From contig CM067570.1 of NCBI GenBank assembly GCA_034336665.1, forward strand, positions 22,339,002-22,403,001: 64,000 nucleotides of DNA. The letters are read 5' to 3'. Positions 62,101 to 64,000 of this stretch are shown here, piece after piece; the first letter of the stretch is position 1; the number at the start of each line of letters is the position of its first letter. This stretch comes from Luscinia megarhynchos. Lineage: Eukaryota > Chordata > Aves > Passeriformes > Turdidae. Below the pieces are notes generated by a model. The model saw only the letters and a list, made by a program, of their open reading frames with translations, had not been told where the DNA came from and ran no database searches. The position numbers and the translations under genes are program-made.

Positions 62101-64000
62101 GAAGATTTCTGGTTCCTCTGCAAAATATTTAAATATATATATTTTAAGACCTACTGAAAGTAAAATTCCATCATCACTGAGCTGAAATCCTCCAGAAAAA
62201 TGTGGAATGCATGTGAGAAAGATTGGGTGTGCAAAAAGGAAACTGGGAAGTATAGAGAAAGAAAAACCTGTCGCTATAAATTGTTCATAAAATAAACAGC
62301 ATTTCATTAAGTATGTCTTTACATGCTCATCAGTTTCCTAATGCAGCATTCCCCTGGCAACGGACATCACGACACTCTCAAAAATGTGCATCAGTCTTTT
62401 GCTACATTCTTCTCTAATTGTTTATCCTGTTTTGATTTTGGCTTGCTTGGCATCCTTTTTGAACATTCATAGCAGTAAGTGGCATTTAGATACAAACACC
62501 TAAATCAGTTCTCAGGACTCTTACCTAGAATATCTTGGACAGGTATCTCTGATGTTGCAGGACTTGGTTCTGATTCTCCAGCAGCATTTACAGCCTTCAC
62601 CCTAAATCGGTATTTTCTAAGCTCTTTCAAGTTGGGAACAACACATTCGCAAGTGGGAAAGAGTTTGTCTCCTTCATTCACCTTTTTCCATTCAGTACTA
62701 CCTTCATCTTGCATTTCAACAATATATCCTTTTATAGGACTCCCACCATCCTTTTGAGGAGGCTTCCATGCAAGTGCTACAGATGATTTGGTTTTGTCTT
62801 TGACCTCTGGGCAAGATGGTGGACCAGGCACAACTGGTAAAACAAGAACAAGTAAAAATTACCTGAGATGCTAGTGCCTTCCTATATTTTTCTAGATAAT
62901 TTCTAGAAGAATGCATGTATTTTAATTTTTACGTGTATCTAGAGTGCAAATCCTAGGATGTACATATTAATTAGATATACTGGCAAGGTATACTTAAGGT
63001 ACAAGGCATAAAGATCGAACTGTTTAACAGTAAAGTAAAACAATAATAAAAAATATGATTCTGAACTAAAGTTTATTTGGCGATGCCTACATTGGTGTAA
63101 TCACAGTATTAGGTACATTAGGTAAAAAATTAAAATTAAAGCTCATTATTTTTAAAATTTTAAAATCAGGAAAATTTGTGTCAATATTTCCTCTTAGGTT
63201 TAATGCAATGACTTTGATTTACGTTAGTAAATTAATACTTCATTATTAATAATTTTAATTAATAAATTAAAAATAATAGTAACACATTTTTTGTTCTGCT
63301 GTGATACAGCCCTCTAACATAGTTATACAAAAGATATACTTACATATGGGATCTGCTGCCAAAGCTGGATCTGATGGTTCACTGGGAGGGCCAATTCCAG
63401 CAAGATTTTCAGCCATAACTCTAAACTGGTATTCAACGCCTTCAGCCAAACGAAGCACATTGTGCTCTAGACCTTTTACTGATGGTTTTGTTACTGGAGC
63501 CCTGTTGACACGTGCCCAGTAGACACCTCCCACCTCTCTCTTCTCCAACCAATAGCCAGTTATTGGGCTGCCACCATTGTCCAAAGGAGGCTCCCAAGTC
63601 ACCAGCATAGATGATCTGGTGCGATCCAAAATTTTTGGCTTCCCAGGAGGTCCAGGAAGACCATAGGGATCCTTAATAACAACTTTTTCTGAGAGGCATT
63701 CATCACTTATTCCATATTTGTTTACAGCCCGGACCCTAAACTGGTATTTTTCATTTGTTGCAAGATTCCATACCTGAAAAAGAGGATTTAGATCAATACT
63801 TGGCGACTTTCTAGAATCAACTTGTTTGGAATTAAGCAGAAGTTTTCACTTTAAATTCTATTTTGCAATCTGATATACCTATGTTTATGTACTCCACGGT
63901 TCTATGTGATATCCTAAGGATATTCTTATTTTTTTGTGCATAGGACTGAACATGAATAAAAATGTCATTATGTTCTTGAAGTTGGTAAAAAATTGAATAA
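1..64000 (-). CDS. TTN: TTN, titin: internal part of the gene, D-zone to kinase and first M-band Ig
   Basis: Titin is the giant sarcomere protein that spans from Z-disc to M-band and acts as spring, thick-filament ruler and signalling scaffold. Seen here: about 185 Ig (I-set) and Fn3 domains of 92-107 residues in the regular D-zone and C-zone order of the A-band, followed by a protein kinase flanked by Fn3 and Ig domains. No other vertebrate protein I know has this arrangement. All 77 coding exons lie on the minus strand with AG/GT splice sites, and almost all introns fall in phase 1 at domain borders, so most exons could be skipped without a frameshift. Neither end of the gene is in the window: no start codon, Z-disc/I-band part or M-band end. 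Ten one-base frame breaks occur and are listed separately. Identification is certain; the exact species is not. Confidence 0.99.
195..500 (-). other. TTN: M-band Ig domain M1 (in exon w77)
   Basis: An I-set Ig with the core Cys/Trp/Tyr pattern: [15 protein letters not shown] and DDGTYRCKV can be read on the minus strand. It follows the kinase tail directly. In mammals the M-domains after the kinase anchor titin in the M-band through partners such as obscurin and myomesin. Nothing in this stretch looks unusual. Confidence 0.9.
500..655 (-). other. TTN: Titin kinase regulatory tail
   Basis: The segment after the kinase C-lobe reads [15 protein letters not shown], then [15 protein letters not shown]. 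In titin this tail folds over the active site and blocks it; pulling it away is the proposed mechanical activation. The basic RHRRYY stretch and the SCGGAIRSQ stretch are both retained. Inference from family knowledge; domain ends are approximate. Confidence 0.85.
655..1440 (-). other. TTN: Titin kinase domain (in exon w77)
   Basis: Serine/threonine kinase fold of the death-associated/myosin light-chain kinase group. Visible motifs: glycine loop GRGQFGIAH near 1405-1375; ATP-site lysine in LAKFVK (codon 1330-1332); catalytic loop GHFDIKPDN with its Asp codon at 1057-1059, where the usual HRD is HFD; and metal-site motif VEFG instead of DFG (Glu codon 997-999). The P+1 region reads [15 protein letters not shown] and the tyrosine at P+1 are the known titin kinase departures that make it a very weak or pseudo-kinase. 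It acts at the M-band edge in mechanical signalling (NBR1/p62/MuRF in mammals). All motifs are intact. Confidence 0.96.
2226..2819 (-). CDS. TTN: TTN exon w76: Fn3 + Ig (A167-A168)
   Basis: 594 bp, phase 1 at both ends. Fn3 begins [10 protein letters not shown] and has [12 protein letters not shown]; the Ig that follows has [11 protein letters not shown] and VKWYRQG. With the next exon's Ig and Fn3 it forms the Ig-Ig-Fn3 block A168-A170 that binds MuRF1 in mammals. Donor GTGAAT at 2225-2220 is weaker than most here. Confidence 0.95.
2881..3458 (+). mobile_element. Solo LTR of an endogenous retrovirus, antisense to TTN, in the w75-w76 intron
   Basis: This roughly 580 bp block is richer in G and C than every other intron here and has no coding frame of its own. 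It starts TGCTGG near 2883 and carries a TATA box (TATAAAA, 3150-3156) followed by a transcribed-region-like part. It ends near GGTTAAAC...CA, as bird ERV LTRs that I recognise do. The 6-bp direct repeat ACAGGG (2875-2880 and 3458-3463) is a possible target duplication, the size expected for ERVK-type insertion, although it leaves two extra bases before the TG end. No gag, pol or env sequence is present, so it is a recombined solo LTR. Its promoter would read against titin. Family assignment is from memory and unverified. Confidence 0.75.
3498..3803 (-). CDS. TTN: TTN exon w75: Fn3 (A166)
   Basis: 306 bp, phase 1-1. Starts [12 protein letters not shown], then [12 protein letters not shown] and [16 protein letters not shown]; donor GTAAGT. 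Single Fn3 between the Ig pair of w74 and the Fn3-Ig of w76; it breaks the super-repeat pattern and so belongs to the A-band end (P-zone). Confidence 0.95.
3896..4471 (-). CDS. TTN: TTN exon w74: Ig + Ig (A164-A165)
   Basis: 576 bp, phase 1-1. Two Ig domains in a row, which occurs nowhere in the D- or C-zone: the first with [11 protein letters not shown] and GLYTCMATN, the second with [18 protein letters not shown] and GKYKVQLSN. It marks the end of the eleventh C-zone repeat. Confidence 0.95.
4720..5019 (-). CDS. TTN: TTN exon w73: Fn3, last domain of C11
   Basis: 300 bp, phase 1-1. [34 protein letters not shown]. The C-terminal linker [14 protein letters not shown] is more basic than in other Fn3 domains of the window. 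Confidence 0.94.
5112..5417 (-). CDS. TTN: TTN exon w72: Fn3 (C11)
   Basis: 306 bp, phase 1-1. [42 protein letters not shown]. Proline-rich entry with [10 protein letters not shown]. Confidence 0.95.
5552..6136 (-). CDS. TTN: TTN exon w71: Ig + Fn3 (C11)
   Basis: 585 bp, phase 1-1. Ig begins [14 protein letters not shown] and has [11 protein letters not shown] and [10 protein letters not shown]; Fn3 follows with [12 protein letters not shown] and [12 protein letters not shown]. Same Ig+Fn3 fusion at the third Ig position as in C2 (w43). Confidence 0.95.
6254..6556 (-). CDS. TTN: TTN exon w70: Fn3 (C11)
   Basis: 303 bp, phase 1-1. [24 protein letters not shown] (Glu in place of the usual Asp before GG), [16 protein letters not shown]. 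Confidence 0.95.
6836..7138 (-). CDS. TTN: TTN exon w69: Fn3 (C11)
   Basis: 303 bp, phase 1-1. [25 protein letters not shown] (the usual DGG is DGD), [16 protein letters not shown]. Flanked by introns of 279 and 449 bp without recognisable content. Confidence 0.95.
7139..7587. other. Intron w68-w69, 449 bp
   Basis: AT-rich, no repeat, no open exon with splice signals and no RNA gene that I can see. Confidence 0.7.
7588..7887 (-). CDS. TTN: TTN exon w68: Fn3 (C11)
   Basis: 300 bp, phase 1-1. [40 protein letters not shown]; donor GTAAGT. Confidence 0.95.
8004..8291 (-). CDS. TTN: TTN exon w67: Ig (C11)
   Basis: 288 bp, phase 1-1. [39 protein letters not shown]. Second Ig of the repeat. Confidence 0.95.
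8398..8991 (-). CDS. TTN: TTN exon w66: Fn3 + Fn3 (C11)
   Basis: 594 bp, phase 1-1. First Fn3: [25 protein letters not shown]. Second: [40 protein letters not shown]. No intron between the two. Confidence 0.95.
9269..9550 (-). CDS. TTN: TTN exon w65: Ig, first domain of C11
   Basis: 282 bp, phase 1-1. [38 protein letters not shown]; acceptor at 9551-9552. Confidence 0.94.
9649..9954 (-). CDS. TTN: TTN exon w64: Fn3, last domain of C10
   Basis: 306 bp, phase 1-1. [41 protein letters not shown]. Confidence 0.95.
10201..10506 (-). CDS. TTN: TTN exon w63: Fn3 (C10)
   Basis: 306 bp, phase 1-1. [41 protein letters not shown]; acceptor after a T-rich tract of the sense strand. Confidence 0.95.
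10616..10915 (-). CDS. TTN: TTN exon w62: Fn3 (C10)
   Basis: 300 bp, phase 1-1. [42 protein letters not shown]. Ninth-position Fn3, the type with [10 protein letters not shown]. Confidence 0.95.
11037..11327 (-). CDS. TTN: TTN exon w61: Ig (C10)
   Basis: 291 bp, phase 1-1. [37 protein letters not shown]. Confidence 0.95.
11416..11721 (-). CDS. TTN: TTN exon w60: Fn3 (C10)
   Basis: 306 bp, phase 1-1. [40 protein letters not shown]. Confidence 0.95.
11804..12106 (-). CDS. TTN: TTN exon w59: Fn3 (C10)
   Basis: 303 bp, phase 1-1. [42 protein letters not shown]. Two neighbouring cysteines in [10 protein letters not shown] are unusual for an Fn3 strand. Confidence 0.95.
12199..14265 (-). CDS. 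TTN: TTN exon w58: Fn-Fn-Ig-Fn-Fn-Ig-Fn (end of C9, start of C10)
   Basis: 2067 bp (689 codons), phase 1-1. Seven domains starting [67 protein letters not shown] and [12 protein letters not shown]. The third-largest exon in the window after w45 and w23. Open throughout, no frame break. Confidence 0.97.
14266..14349 (-). other. TTN: Short 84-bp intron w57-w58, stop-free and in frame
   Basis: Donor GTAAGT and acceptor AG flank 84 nt, a multiple of three, with no stop codon in the titin frame. Retention would add 28 mostly hydrophobic residues (including [12 protein letters not shown]) between two Fn3 domains. Normal splicing is far more likely. Confidence 0.85.
14350..14649 (-). CDS. TTN: TTN exon w57: Fn3 (C9)
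   Basis: 300 bp, phase 1-1. [23 protein letters not shown] (the usual DGG is DGC), [16 protein letters not shown]. Confidence 0.95.
14744..15031 (-). CDS. TTN: TTN exon w56: Ig (C9)
   Basis: 288 bp, phase 1-1. [39 protein letters not shown]. Donor GTACTG is weak. Confidence 0.94.
15032..15613. other. Intron w55-w56, 582 bp
   Basis: Holds an AT-dinucleotide tract (15217-15249, listed separately). The rest is unrecognised and has no exon-like segment. Confidence 0.7.
15217..15249. repeat. (AT)n microsatellite, interrupted
   Basis: Two AT runs separated by a short CGTGA break; self-complementary. Likely variable between individuals. Confidence 0.9.
15614..15910 (-). CDS. TTN: TTN exon w55: Fn3 (C9)
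   Basis: 297 bp, phase 1-1. [39 protein letters not shown]-richer than its neighbours. Confidence 0.95.
16006..17771 (-). CDS. TTN: TTN exon w54: Ig-Fn-Fn-Ig-Fn-Fn (start of C9), one frame break
   Basis: 1766 bp, one short of 1767 (589 codons), phase 1-1 once corrected. Domains begin [63 protein letters not shown] and [13 protein letters not shown]. One base is missing at 16482/16483. On either side of it the frames fit perfectly. Confidence 0.95.
16482..16483 (-). other. TTN: One-base deletion (frame break) in exon w54
   Basis: After GYSIEK the frame breaks and stops; the next frame resumes at [11 protein letters not shown] missing base next to an A run of the sense strand restores the usual IEKRETS motif and makes the exon length divisible by three. 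Probably a sequence error. Confidence 0.85.
17885..18190 (-). CDS. TTN: TTN exon w53: Fn3, last domain of C8
   Basis: 306 bp, phase 1-1. [41 protein letters not shown]. Confidence 0.95.
18355..18657 (-). CDS. TTN: TTN exon w52: Fn3 (C8)
   Basis: 303 bp, phase 1-1. [41 protein letters not shown]. Confidence 0.95.
18756..19055 (-). CDS. TTN: TTN exon w51: Fn3 (C8)
   Basis: 300 bp, phase 1-1. [42 protein letters not shown]. Confidence 0.95.
19143..19430 (-). CDS. TTN: TTN exon w50: Ig (C8)
   Basis: 288 bp, phase 1-1. [38 protein letters not shown]. Confidence 0.95.
19431..19883. other. Intron w49-w50, 453 bp
   Basis: AT-rich, nothing recognised. Confidence 0.7.
19884..20180 (-). CDS. TTN: TTN exon w49: Fn3 (C8)
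   Basis: 297 bp, phase 1-1. [51 protein letters not shown]. Confidence 0.95.
20304..20606 (-). CDS. TTN: TTN exon w48: Fn3 (C8)
   Basis: 303 bp, phase 1-1. [25 protein letters not shown] (Asn in place of the usual Asp), [16 protein letters not shown]. Confidence 0.95.
20703..21290 (-). CDS. TTN: TTN exon w47: Ig + Fn3 (C8)
   Basis: 588 bp, phase 1-1. Ig: [25 protein letters not shown] (the core Trp of the usual TW is Leu), [12 protein letters not shown]. Fn3: [26 protein letters not shown]. Confidence 0.95.
21390..21686 (-). CDS. TTN: TTN exon w46: Fn3 (C8)
   Basis: 297 bp, phase 1-1. [41 protein letters not shown]. It contains no in-frame Met, so a simple ATG search misses it; splice sites and domain pattern support it. 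Confidence 0.94.
21687..22010. other. Intron w45-w46, 324 bp
   Basis: AT-rich, nothing recognised; it carries the donor GTATGT of the giant exon at its 5' end. Confidence 0.7.
22011..39124 (-). CDS. TTN: TTN giant exon w45: 58 Ig/Fn3 domains (end of C2 to start of C8)
   Basis: 17,114 bp between acceptor AG (39125-39126) and donor GT (22009-22010), no intron. It holds one Fn3 that closes C2, then complete repeats C3 to C7 (five times 11 domains), then the first Ig and Fn3 of C8. Starts [13 protein letters not shown] and ends with the Fn3 that has [12 protein letters not shown]. Eight one-base insertions break the frame; without them the length is 17,106 bp (5702 codons, phase 1-1), equal to the human longest exon as I remember it. 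The tandem units are about 3.25 kb long and similar in sequence, e.g. the Fn3 motif [13 protein letters not shown] recurs. The low number of introns here against one per domain in C1 suggests old intron loss or block duplication. Confidence 0.97.
22575..25825 (-). repeat. TTN: C-zone super-repeat C7
   Basis: 11 domains from the Ig [13 protein letters not shown] to the Fn3 [13 protein letters not shown], all in the giant exon; one frame break at 23041. Confidence 0.92.
23041..23041 (-). other. TTN: One-base insertion (frame break) in w45
   Basis: After KTSLRW one extra A shifts the frame to a stop. Without it the frame reads [13 protein letters not shown] into the next open segment. Unlike most of the others it is not a homopolymer extension. 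Confidence 0.88.
27301..27302 (-). other. TTN: One-base insertion (frame break) in w45
   Basis: DPPGRP is followed by GG where one G is expected; with a single G the frame continues [12 protein letters not shown], the Fn3 start shared by the sister repeats. Confidence 0.88.
28530..28530 (-). other. TTN: One-base insertion (frame break) in w45
   Basis: After YGIGVP an extra A makes an early stop. Without it the frame reads [12 protein letters not shown], matching the end of this Fn3 type. Confidence 0.88.
28950..28951 (-). other. TTN: One-base insertion (frame break) in w45
   Basis: PDITWSR is followed by an extra G; removal gives [12 protein letters not shown], the normal Ig continuation. 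Confidence 0.88.
29085..32325 (-). repeat. TTN: C-zone super-repeat C5
   Basis: 11 domains from the Ig [13 protein letters not shown] to the Fn3 [13 protein letters not shown]; no frame break. Confidence 0.92.
32325..35575 (-). repeat. TTN: C-zone super-repeat C4
   Basis: 11 domains from the Ig [13 protein letters not shown] to the Fn3 [13 protein letters not shown]; one frame break at 35121. Confidence 0.92.
35121..35123 (-). other. TTN: One-base insertion (frame break) in w45
   Basis: An A run of three in the sense strand where two are expected; with two the frame joins AYSTVNA to [10 protein letters not shown], as in the sister repeats. Confidence 0.9.
35939..35940 (-). other. TTN: One-base insertion (frame break) in w45
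   Basis: YEYRVMA then GG instead of G; with one G the frame reads [10 protein letters not shown], the invariant Fn3 G-strand motif. Confidence 0.9.
36084..36088 (-). other. TTN: One-base insertion (frame break) in w45
   Basis: One extra base in a GGGAA run after HPDSDGG; without it the frame continues [12 protein letters not shown]. Confidence 0.9.
38724..38726 (-). other. TTN: One-base insertion (frame break) in w45
   Basis: Three C of the sense strand where two are expected after IKGRP; with two the frame reads [10 protein letters not shown], the standard Ig motif. Confidence 0.9.
39243..39545 (-). CDS. TTN: TTN exon w44: Fn3 (C2)
   Basis: 303 bp, phase 1-1. [41 protein letters not shown]; donor GTCAGT. 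Confidence 0.95.
39639..40226 (-). CDS. TTN: TTN exon w43: Ig + Fn3 (C2)
   Basis: 588 bp, phase 1-1. Ig: [37 protein letters not shown]. Fn3: [25 protein letters not shown]. Confidence 0.95.
40339..40635 (-). CDS. TTN: TTN exon w42: Fn3 (C2)
   Basis: 297 bp, phase 1-1. [40 protein letters not shown]. Confidence 0.95.
40720..40917 (-). CDS. TTN: TTN exon w41: C-terminal two thirds of a split Fn3 (C2)
   Basis: 198 bp, phase 1-1. Continues from w40 as [13 protein letters not shown] to [16 protein letters not shown]. w40 plus w41 give 303 bp, exactly one Fn3. Confidence 0.94.
40918..41401. other. Intron w40-w41, 484 bp, inside an Fn3 domain
   Basis: Splits the domain at SPITG/YHIEV in phase 1. 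Holds a TCAA microsatellite and, near its 5' end, a second donor-like site GGTAAGA (41340-41334) that would lengthen w40 by 62 bp and shift the frame. Confidence 0.85.
41269..41306. repeat. (TCAA)n microsatellite
   Basis: Imperfect run of TCAA/TCAG units, best at 41282-41299; intronic. Confidence 0.9.
41402..41506 (-). CDS. TTN: TTN exon w40: N-terminal third of a split Fn3 (C2)
   Basis: 105 bp, phase 1-1. [26 protein letters not shown] (the usual Asp before GG is Thr). Weak donor GTACAT. Confidence 0.92.
41599..42190 (-). CDS. TTN: TTN exon w39: Ig + Fn3 (C2), one frame break
   Basis: 592 bp, one more than 591. Ig: [36 protein letters not shown]. Fn3: [26 protein letters not shown], then [16 protein letters not shown] after the frame break at 41705. 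Confidence 0.95.
41705..41706 (-). other. TTN: One-base insertion (frame break) in w39
   Basis: TTFRVT is followed by GG where one G is expected; with one the frame reads [12 protein letters not shown] and the exon becomes 591 bp. Confidence 0.9.
42352..42639 (-). CDS. TTN: TTN exon w38: Fn3 (C2)
   Basis: 288 bp, phase 1-1. [41 protein letters not shown]. Shortest single-exon Fn3 in the window. Confidence 0.94.
42735..43025 (-). CDS. TTN: TTN exon w37: Fn3 (C2)
   Basis: 291 bp, phase 1-1. [41 protein letters not shown]. Confidence 0.95.
43129..43416 (-). CDS. TTN: TTN exon w36: Ig, first domain of C2
   Basis: 288 bp, phase 1-1. [37 protein letters not shown]. Confidence 0.95.
43417..44180. 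other. Intron w35-w36, 764 bp, between C1 and C2
   Basis: AT-rich; no mobile element, RNA gene or exon-like segment recognised. Confidence 0.7.
44181..44486 (-). CDS. TTN: TTN exon w35: Fn3, last domain of C1
   Basis: 306 bp, phase 1-1. [42 protein letters not shown]; donor GTACGT. Confidence 0.95.
44580..44882 (-). CDS. TTN: TTN exon w34: Fn3 (C1)
   Basis: 303 bp, phase 1-1. [41 protein letters not shown]. Confidence 0.95.
44971..45267 (-). CDS. TTN: TTN exon w33: Fn3 (C1)
   Basis: 297 bp, phase 1-1. [41 protein letters not shown]. Confidence 0.95.
45360..45647 (-). CDS. TTN: TTN exon w32: Ig (C1)
   Basis: 288 bp, phase 1-1. [37 protein letters not shown]. Confidence 0.95.
45774..46073 (-). 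CDS. TTN: TTN exon w31: Fn3 (C1)
   Basis: 300 bp, phase 1-1. [42 protein letters not shown]: the AKTAVN stretch replaces the usual A.NAAG. Confidence 0.95.
46305..46607 (-). CDS. TTN: TTN exon w30: Fn3 (C1)
   Basis: 303 bp, phase 1-1. [41 protein letters not shown]. Confidence 0.95.
46698..46997 (-). CDS. TTN: TTN exon w29: Fn3 (C1)
   Basis: 300 bp, phase 1-1. [42 protein letters not shown]. Confidence 0.95.
46998..47111 (-). other. TTN: Short 114-bp intron w28-w29, stop-free and in frame
   Basis: Donor GTATGT, acceptor AG, 114 nt without a stop in the titin frame. Retention would insert 38 strongly hydrophobic residues between an Ig and an Fn3. Confidence 0.85.
47112..47387 (-). CDS. TTN: TTN exon w28: Ig (C1)
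   Basis: 276 bp, phase 1-1; shortest single-exon Ig here. [38 protein letters not shown]. Confidence 0.94.
47388..48438. other. Intron w27-w28, 1051 bp, longest intron in the window
   Basis: Pyrimidine-rich on the plus strand from about 47790 to 48240, with T and A runs near 47391-47472. No known element recognised and no exon-like segment with matching splice sites. Confidence 0.7.
48439..48741 (-). CDS. TTN: TTN exon w27: Fn3 (C1)
   Basis: 303 bp, phase 1-1. [41 protein letters not shown]. Confidence 0.95.
48921..49220 (-). CDS. TTN: TTN exon w26: Fn3 (C1)
   Basis: 300 bp, phase 1-1. [41 protein letters not shown]. Confidence 0.95.
49428..49712 (-). CDS. TTN: TTN exon w25: Ig, first domain of C1
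   Basis: 285 bp, phase 1-1. [37 protein letters not shown]. Confidence 0.95.
49820..50140 (-). CDS. TTN: TTN exon w24: Fn3, last domain of the D-zone
   Basis: 321 bp, phase 1-1, 107 codons; the longest single-exon Fn3 here because of a long loop ([15 protein letters not shown]). [25 protein letters not shown]. Confidence 0.95.
49820..52010 (-). repeat. TTN: D-zone 7-domain super-repeat (last)
   Basis: Ig ([13 protein letters not shown]) -FF-Ig-FFF, six domains in w23 and the seventh in w24. Confidence 0.88.
50237..53203 (-). CDS. TTN: TTN exon w23: 10 domains, Ig-FFF-Ig-FF-Ig-FF (D-zone)
   Basis: 2967 bp (989 codons), phase 1-1, no frame break; second-largest exon here. Domains begin [111 protein letters not shown] and [12 protein letters not shown]. 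It spans the end of one D-repeat and most of the next. Confidence 0.97.
53301..53594 (-). CDS. TTN: TTN exon w22: Fn3 (D-zone)
   Basis: 294 bp, phase 1-1. [42 protein letters not shown]. Confidence 0.95.
53735..54034 (-). CDS. TTN: TTN exon w21: Fn3 (D-zone)
   Basis: 300 bp, phase 1-1. [41 protein letters not shown]. Confidence 0.95.
54295..54576 (-). CDS. TTN: TTN exon w20: Ig (D-zone)
   Basis: 282 bp, phase 1-1. [37 protein letters not shown]. Confidence 0.95.
54661..54969 (-). CDS. TTN: TTN exon w19: Fn3 (D-zone)
   Basis: 309 bp, phase 1-1. [25 protein letters not shown] (the usual GG is GN), [16 protein letters not shown]. Confidence 0.95.
55081..55383 (-). CDS. TTN: TTN exon w18: Fn3 (D-zone)
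   Basis: 303 bp, phase 1-1. [24 protein letters not shown] (one residue shorter than the usual W..P..DGG), [16 protein letters not shown]. Weak donor GTACAG. Confidence 0.94.
55471..55770 (-). CDS. TTN: TTN exon w17: Fn3 (D-zone)
   Basis: 300 bp, phase 1-1. [42 protein letters not shown]. Confidence 0.95.
55771..56231. other. Intron w16-w17, 461 bp
   Basis: Very AT-rich; nothing recognised. Confidence 0.7.
56232..56513 (-). CDS. TTN: TTN exon w16: Ig (D-zone)
   Basis: 282 bp, phase 1-1. [37 protein letters not shown]. Confidence 0.95.
56633..56935 (-). CDS. TTN: TTN exon w15: Fn3 (D-zone)
   Basis: 303 bp, phase 1-1. [25 protein letters not shown] (Asn in place of Asp), [16 protein letters not shown]. 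Confidence 0.95.
57041..57343 (-). CDS. TTN: TTN exon w14: Fn3 (D-zone)
   Basis: 303 bp, phase 1-1. [42 protein letters not shown]. Confidence 0.95.
57435..57716 (-). CDS. TTN: TTN exon w13: Ig (D-zone)
   Basis: 282 bp, phase 1-1. [37 protein letters not shown]. Confidence 0.95.
57805..57955 (-). CDS. TTN: TTN exon w12: C-terminal half of a split Fn3
   Basis: 151 bp, starts in phase 0 ([11 protein letters not shown]) and ends in phase 1 at KDRIG. Completes the Fn3 begun in w11; the two sum to 300 bp. Confidence 0.93.
57956..58798. other. Intron w11-w12, 843 bp, phase 0, inside an Fn3
   Basis: AT-rich with a 21-nt A run (58283-58303); no full retroelement recognised next to the run. Confidence 0.8.
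58283..58303. repeat. Poly-A tract
   Basis: 21 consecutive A on the plus strand. Could be the tail of an old retroposon, but no body is recognisable; could equally be simple expansion. Confidence 0.9.
58799..58947 (-). CDS. TTN: TTN exon w11: N-terminal half of a split Fn3
   Basis: 149 bp, phase 1 start, phase 0 end. [24 protein letters not shown], ending EEWER just before the intron; donor GTAGGT. Confidence 0.93.
59039..59353 (-). CDS. TTN: TTN exon w10: Fn3 (D-zone)
   Basis: 315 bp, phase 1-1. [41 protein letters not shown]. Confidence 0.95.
59354..60021. other. Intron w9-w10, 668 bp
   Basis: AT-rich; nothing recognised. Confidence 0.7.
60022..60321 (-). CDS. TTN: TTN exon w9: Fn3 (D-zone)
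   Basis: 300 bp, phase 1-1. [42 protein letters not shown]. Confidence 0.95.
60411..60707 (-). CDS. TTN: TTN exon w8: Ig (D-zone), with a long loop
   Basis: 297 bp, phase 1-1. [27 protein letters not shown], then a charged insert [12 protein letters not shown], then [12 protein letters not shown]. Donor GTACAT is weak. Confidence 0.94.
60800..61117 (-). CDS. TTN: TTN exon w7: Fn3 (D-zone)
   Basis: 318 bp, phase 1-1, 106 codons. [41 protein letters not shown]; longer C-C' region ([13 protein letters not shown]). Confidence 0.95.
61205..61504 (-). CDS. TTN: TTN exon w6: Fn3 (D-zone)
   Basis: 300 bp, phase 1-1. [41 protein letters not shown]. Confidence 0.95.
61604..61733 (-). CDS. TTN: TTN exon w5: C-terminal part of a three-exon Ig
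   Basis: 130 bp, phase 0 start ([10 protein letters not shown]), phase 1 end. [13 protein letters not shown] is the F-G strand motif. w3+w4+w5 = 312 bp, one Ig. Confidence 0.92.
61841..61873 (-). CDS. TTN: TTN exon w4: 33-nt exon, middle of the three-exon Ig
   Basis: Eleven codons ([11 protein letters not shown]), phase 0 at both ends, with a good sense-strand pyrimidine tract and AG before it and GTAAAG after it. It encodes the acidic loop between the early and late strands of the Ig. Skipping it would keep the frame. Confidence 0.85.
61969..62117 (-). CDS. TTN: TTN exon w3: N-terminal part of a three-exon Ig
   Basis: 149 bp, phase 1 start, phase 0 end. [24 protein letters not shown], ending KTAAK; donor GTTAGT. 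Confidence 0.93.
62118..62524. other. Intron w2-w3, 407 bp
   Basis: Nothing recognised. Confidence 0.7.
62525..62833 (-). CDS. TTN: TTN exon w2: Fn3, last of a D-zone repeat
   Basis: 309 bp, phase 1-1. [41 protein letters not shown]. Confidence 0.95.
62834..63343. other. Intron w1-w2, 510 bp
   Basis: Very AT-rich, with TTAATAAT-type stretches near 63225-63285; nothing recognised. Confidence 0.7.
63344..63773 (-). CDS. TTN: TTN exon w1: end of one Fn3 plus a complete Fn3
   Basis: 430 bp, phase 0 start, phase 1 end. It opens inside an Fn3 ([12 protein letters not shown]), then a full Fn3 with [24 protein letters not shown] and [16 protein letters not shown]. The exon with the first half of the split Fn3 is upstream, outside the window: 63774-64000 has no exon. 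Confidence 0.94.

Larger units (their letters stand above)
57805..62117 (-). repeat. TTN: D-zone 7-domain super-repeat
   Basis: Ig (w3+w4+w5), Fn (w6), Fn (w7), Ig (w8), Fn (w9), Fn (w10), Fn (w11+w12). Two of its domains are split by phase-0 introns. Confidence 0.9.
62525..63773 (-). repeat. TTN: D-zone 7-domain super-repeat, 3' end only (FFF)
   Basis: Two complete Fn3 domains and the end of a third; the earlier domains lie beyond the window. Confidence 0.85.

Noticed and set aside
63774..64000. Search for the missing first half of the Fn3 that opens exon w1
   Set aside because: No segment with Fn3 residues and splice sites is present; it must lie upstream, outside the window.
1..64000. 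A previously undescribed gene system
   Set aside because: Apart from introns, the LTR and simple repeats, everything is accounted for by titin coding exons. I see no tRNA, rRNA, CRISPR, operon or second protein-coding gene.
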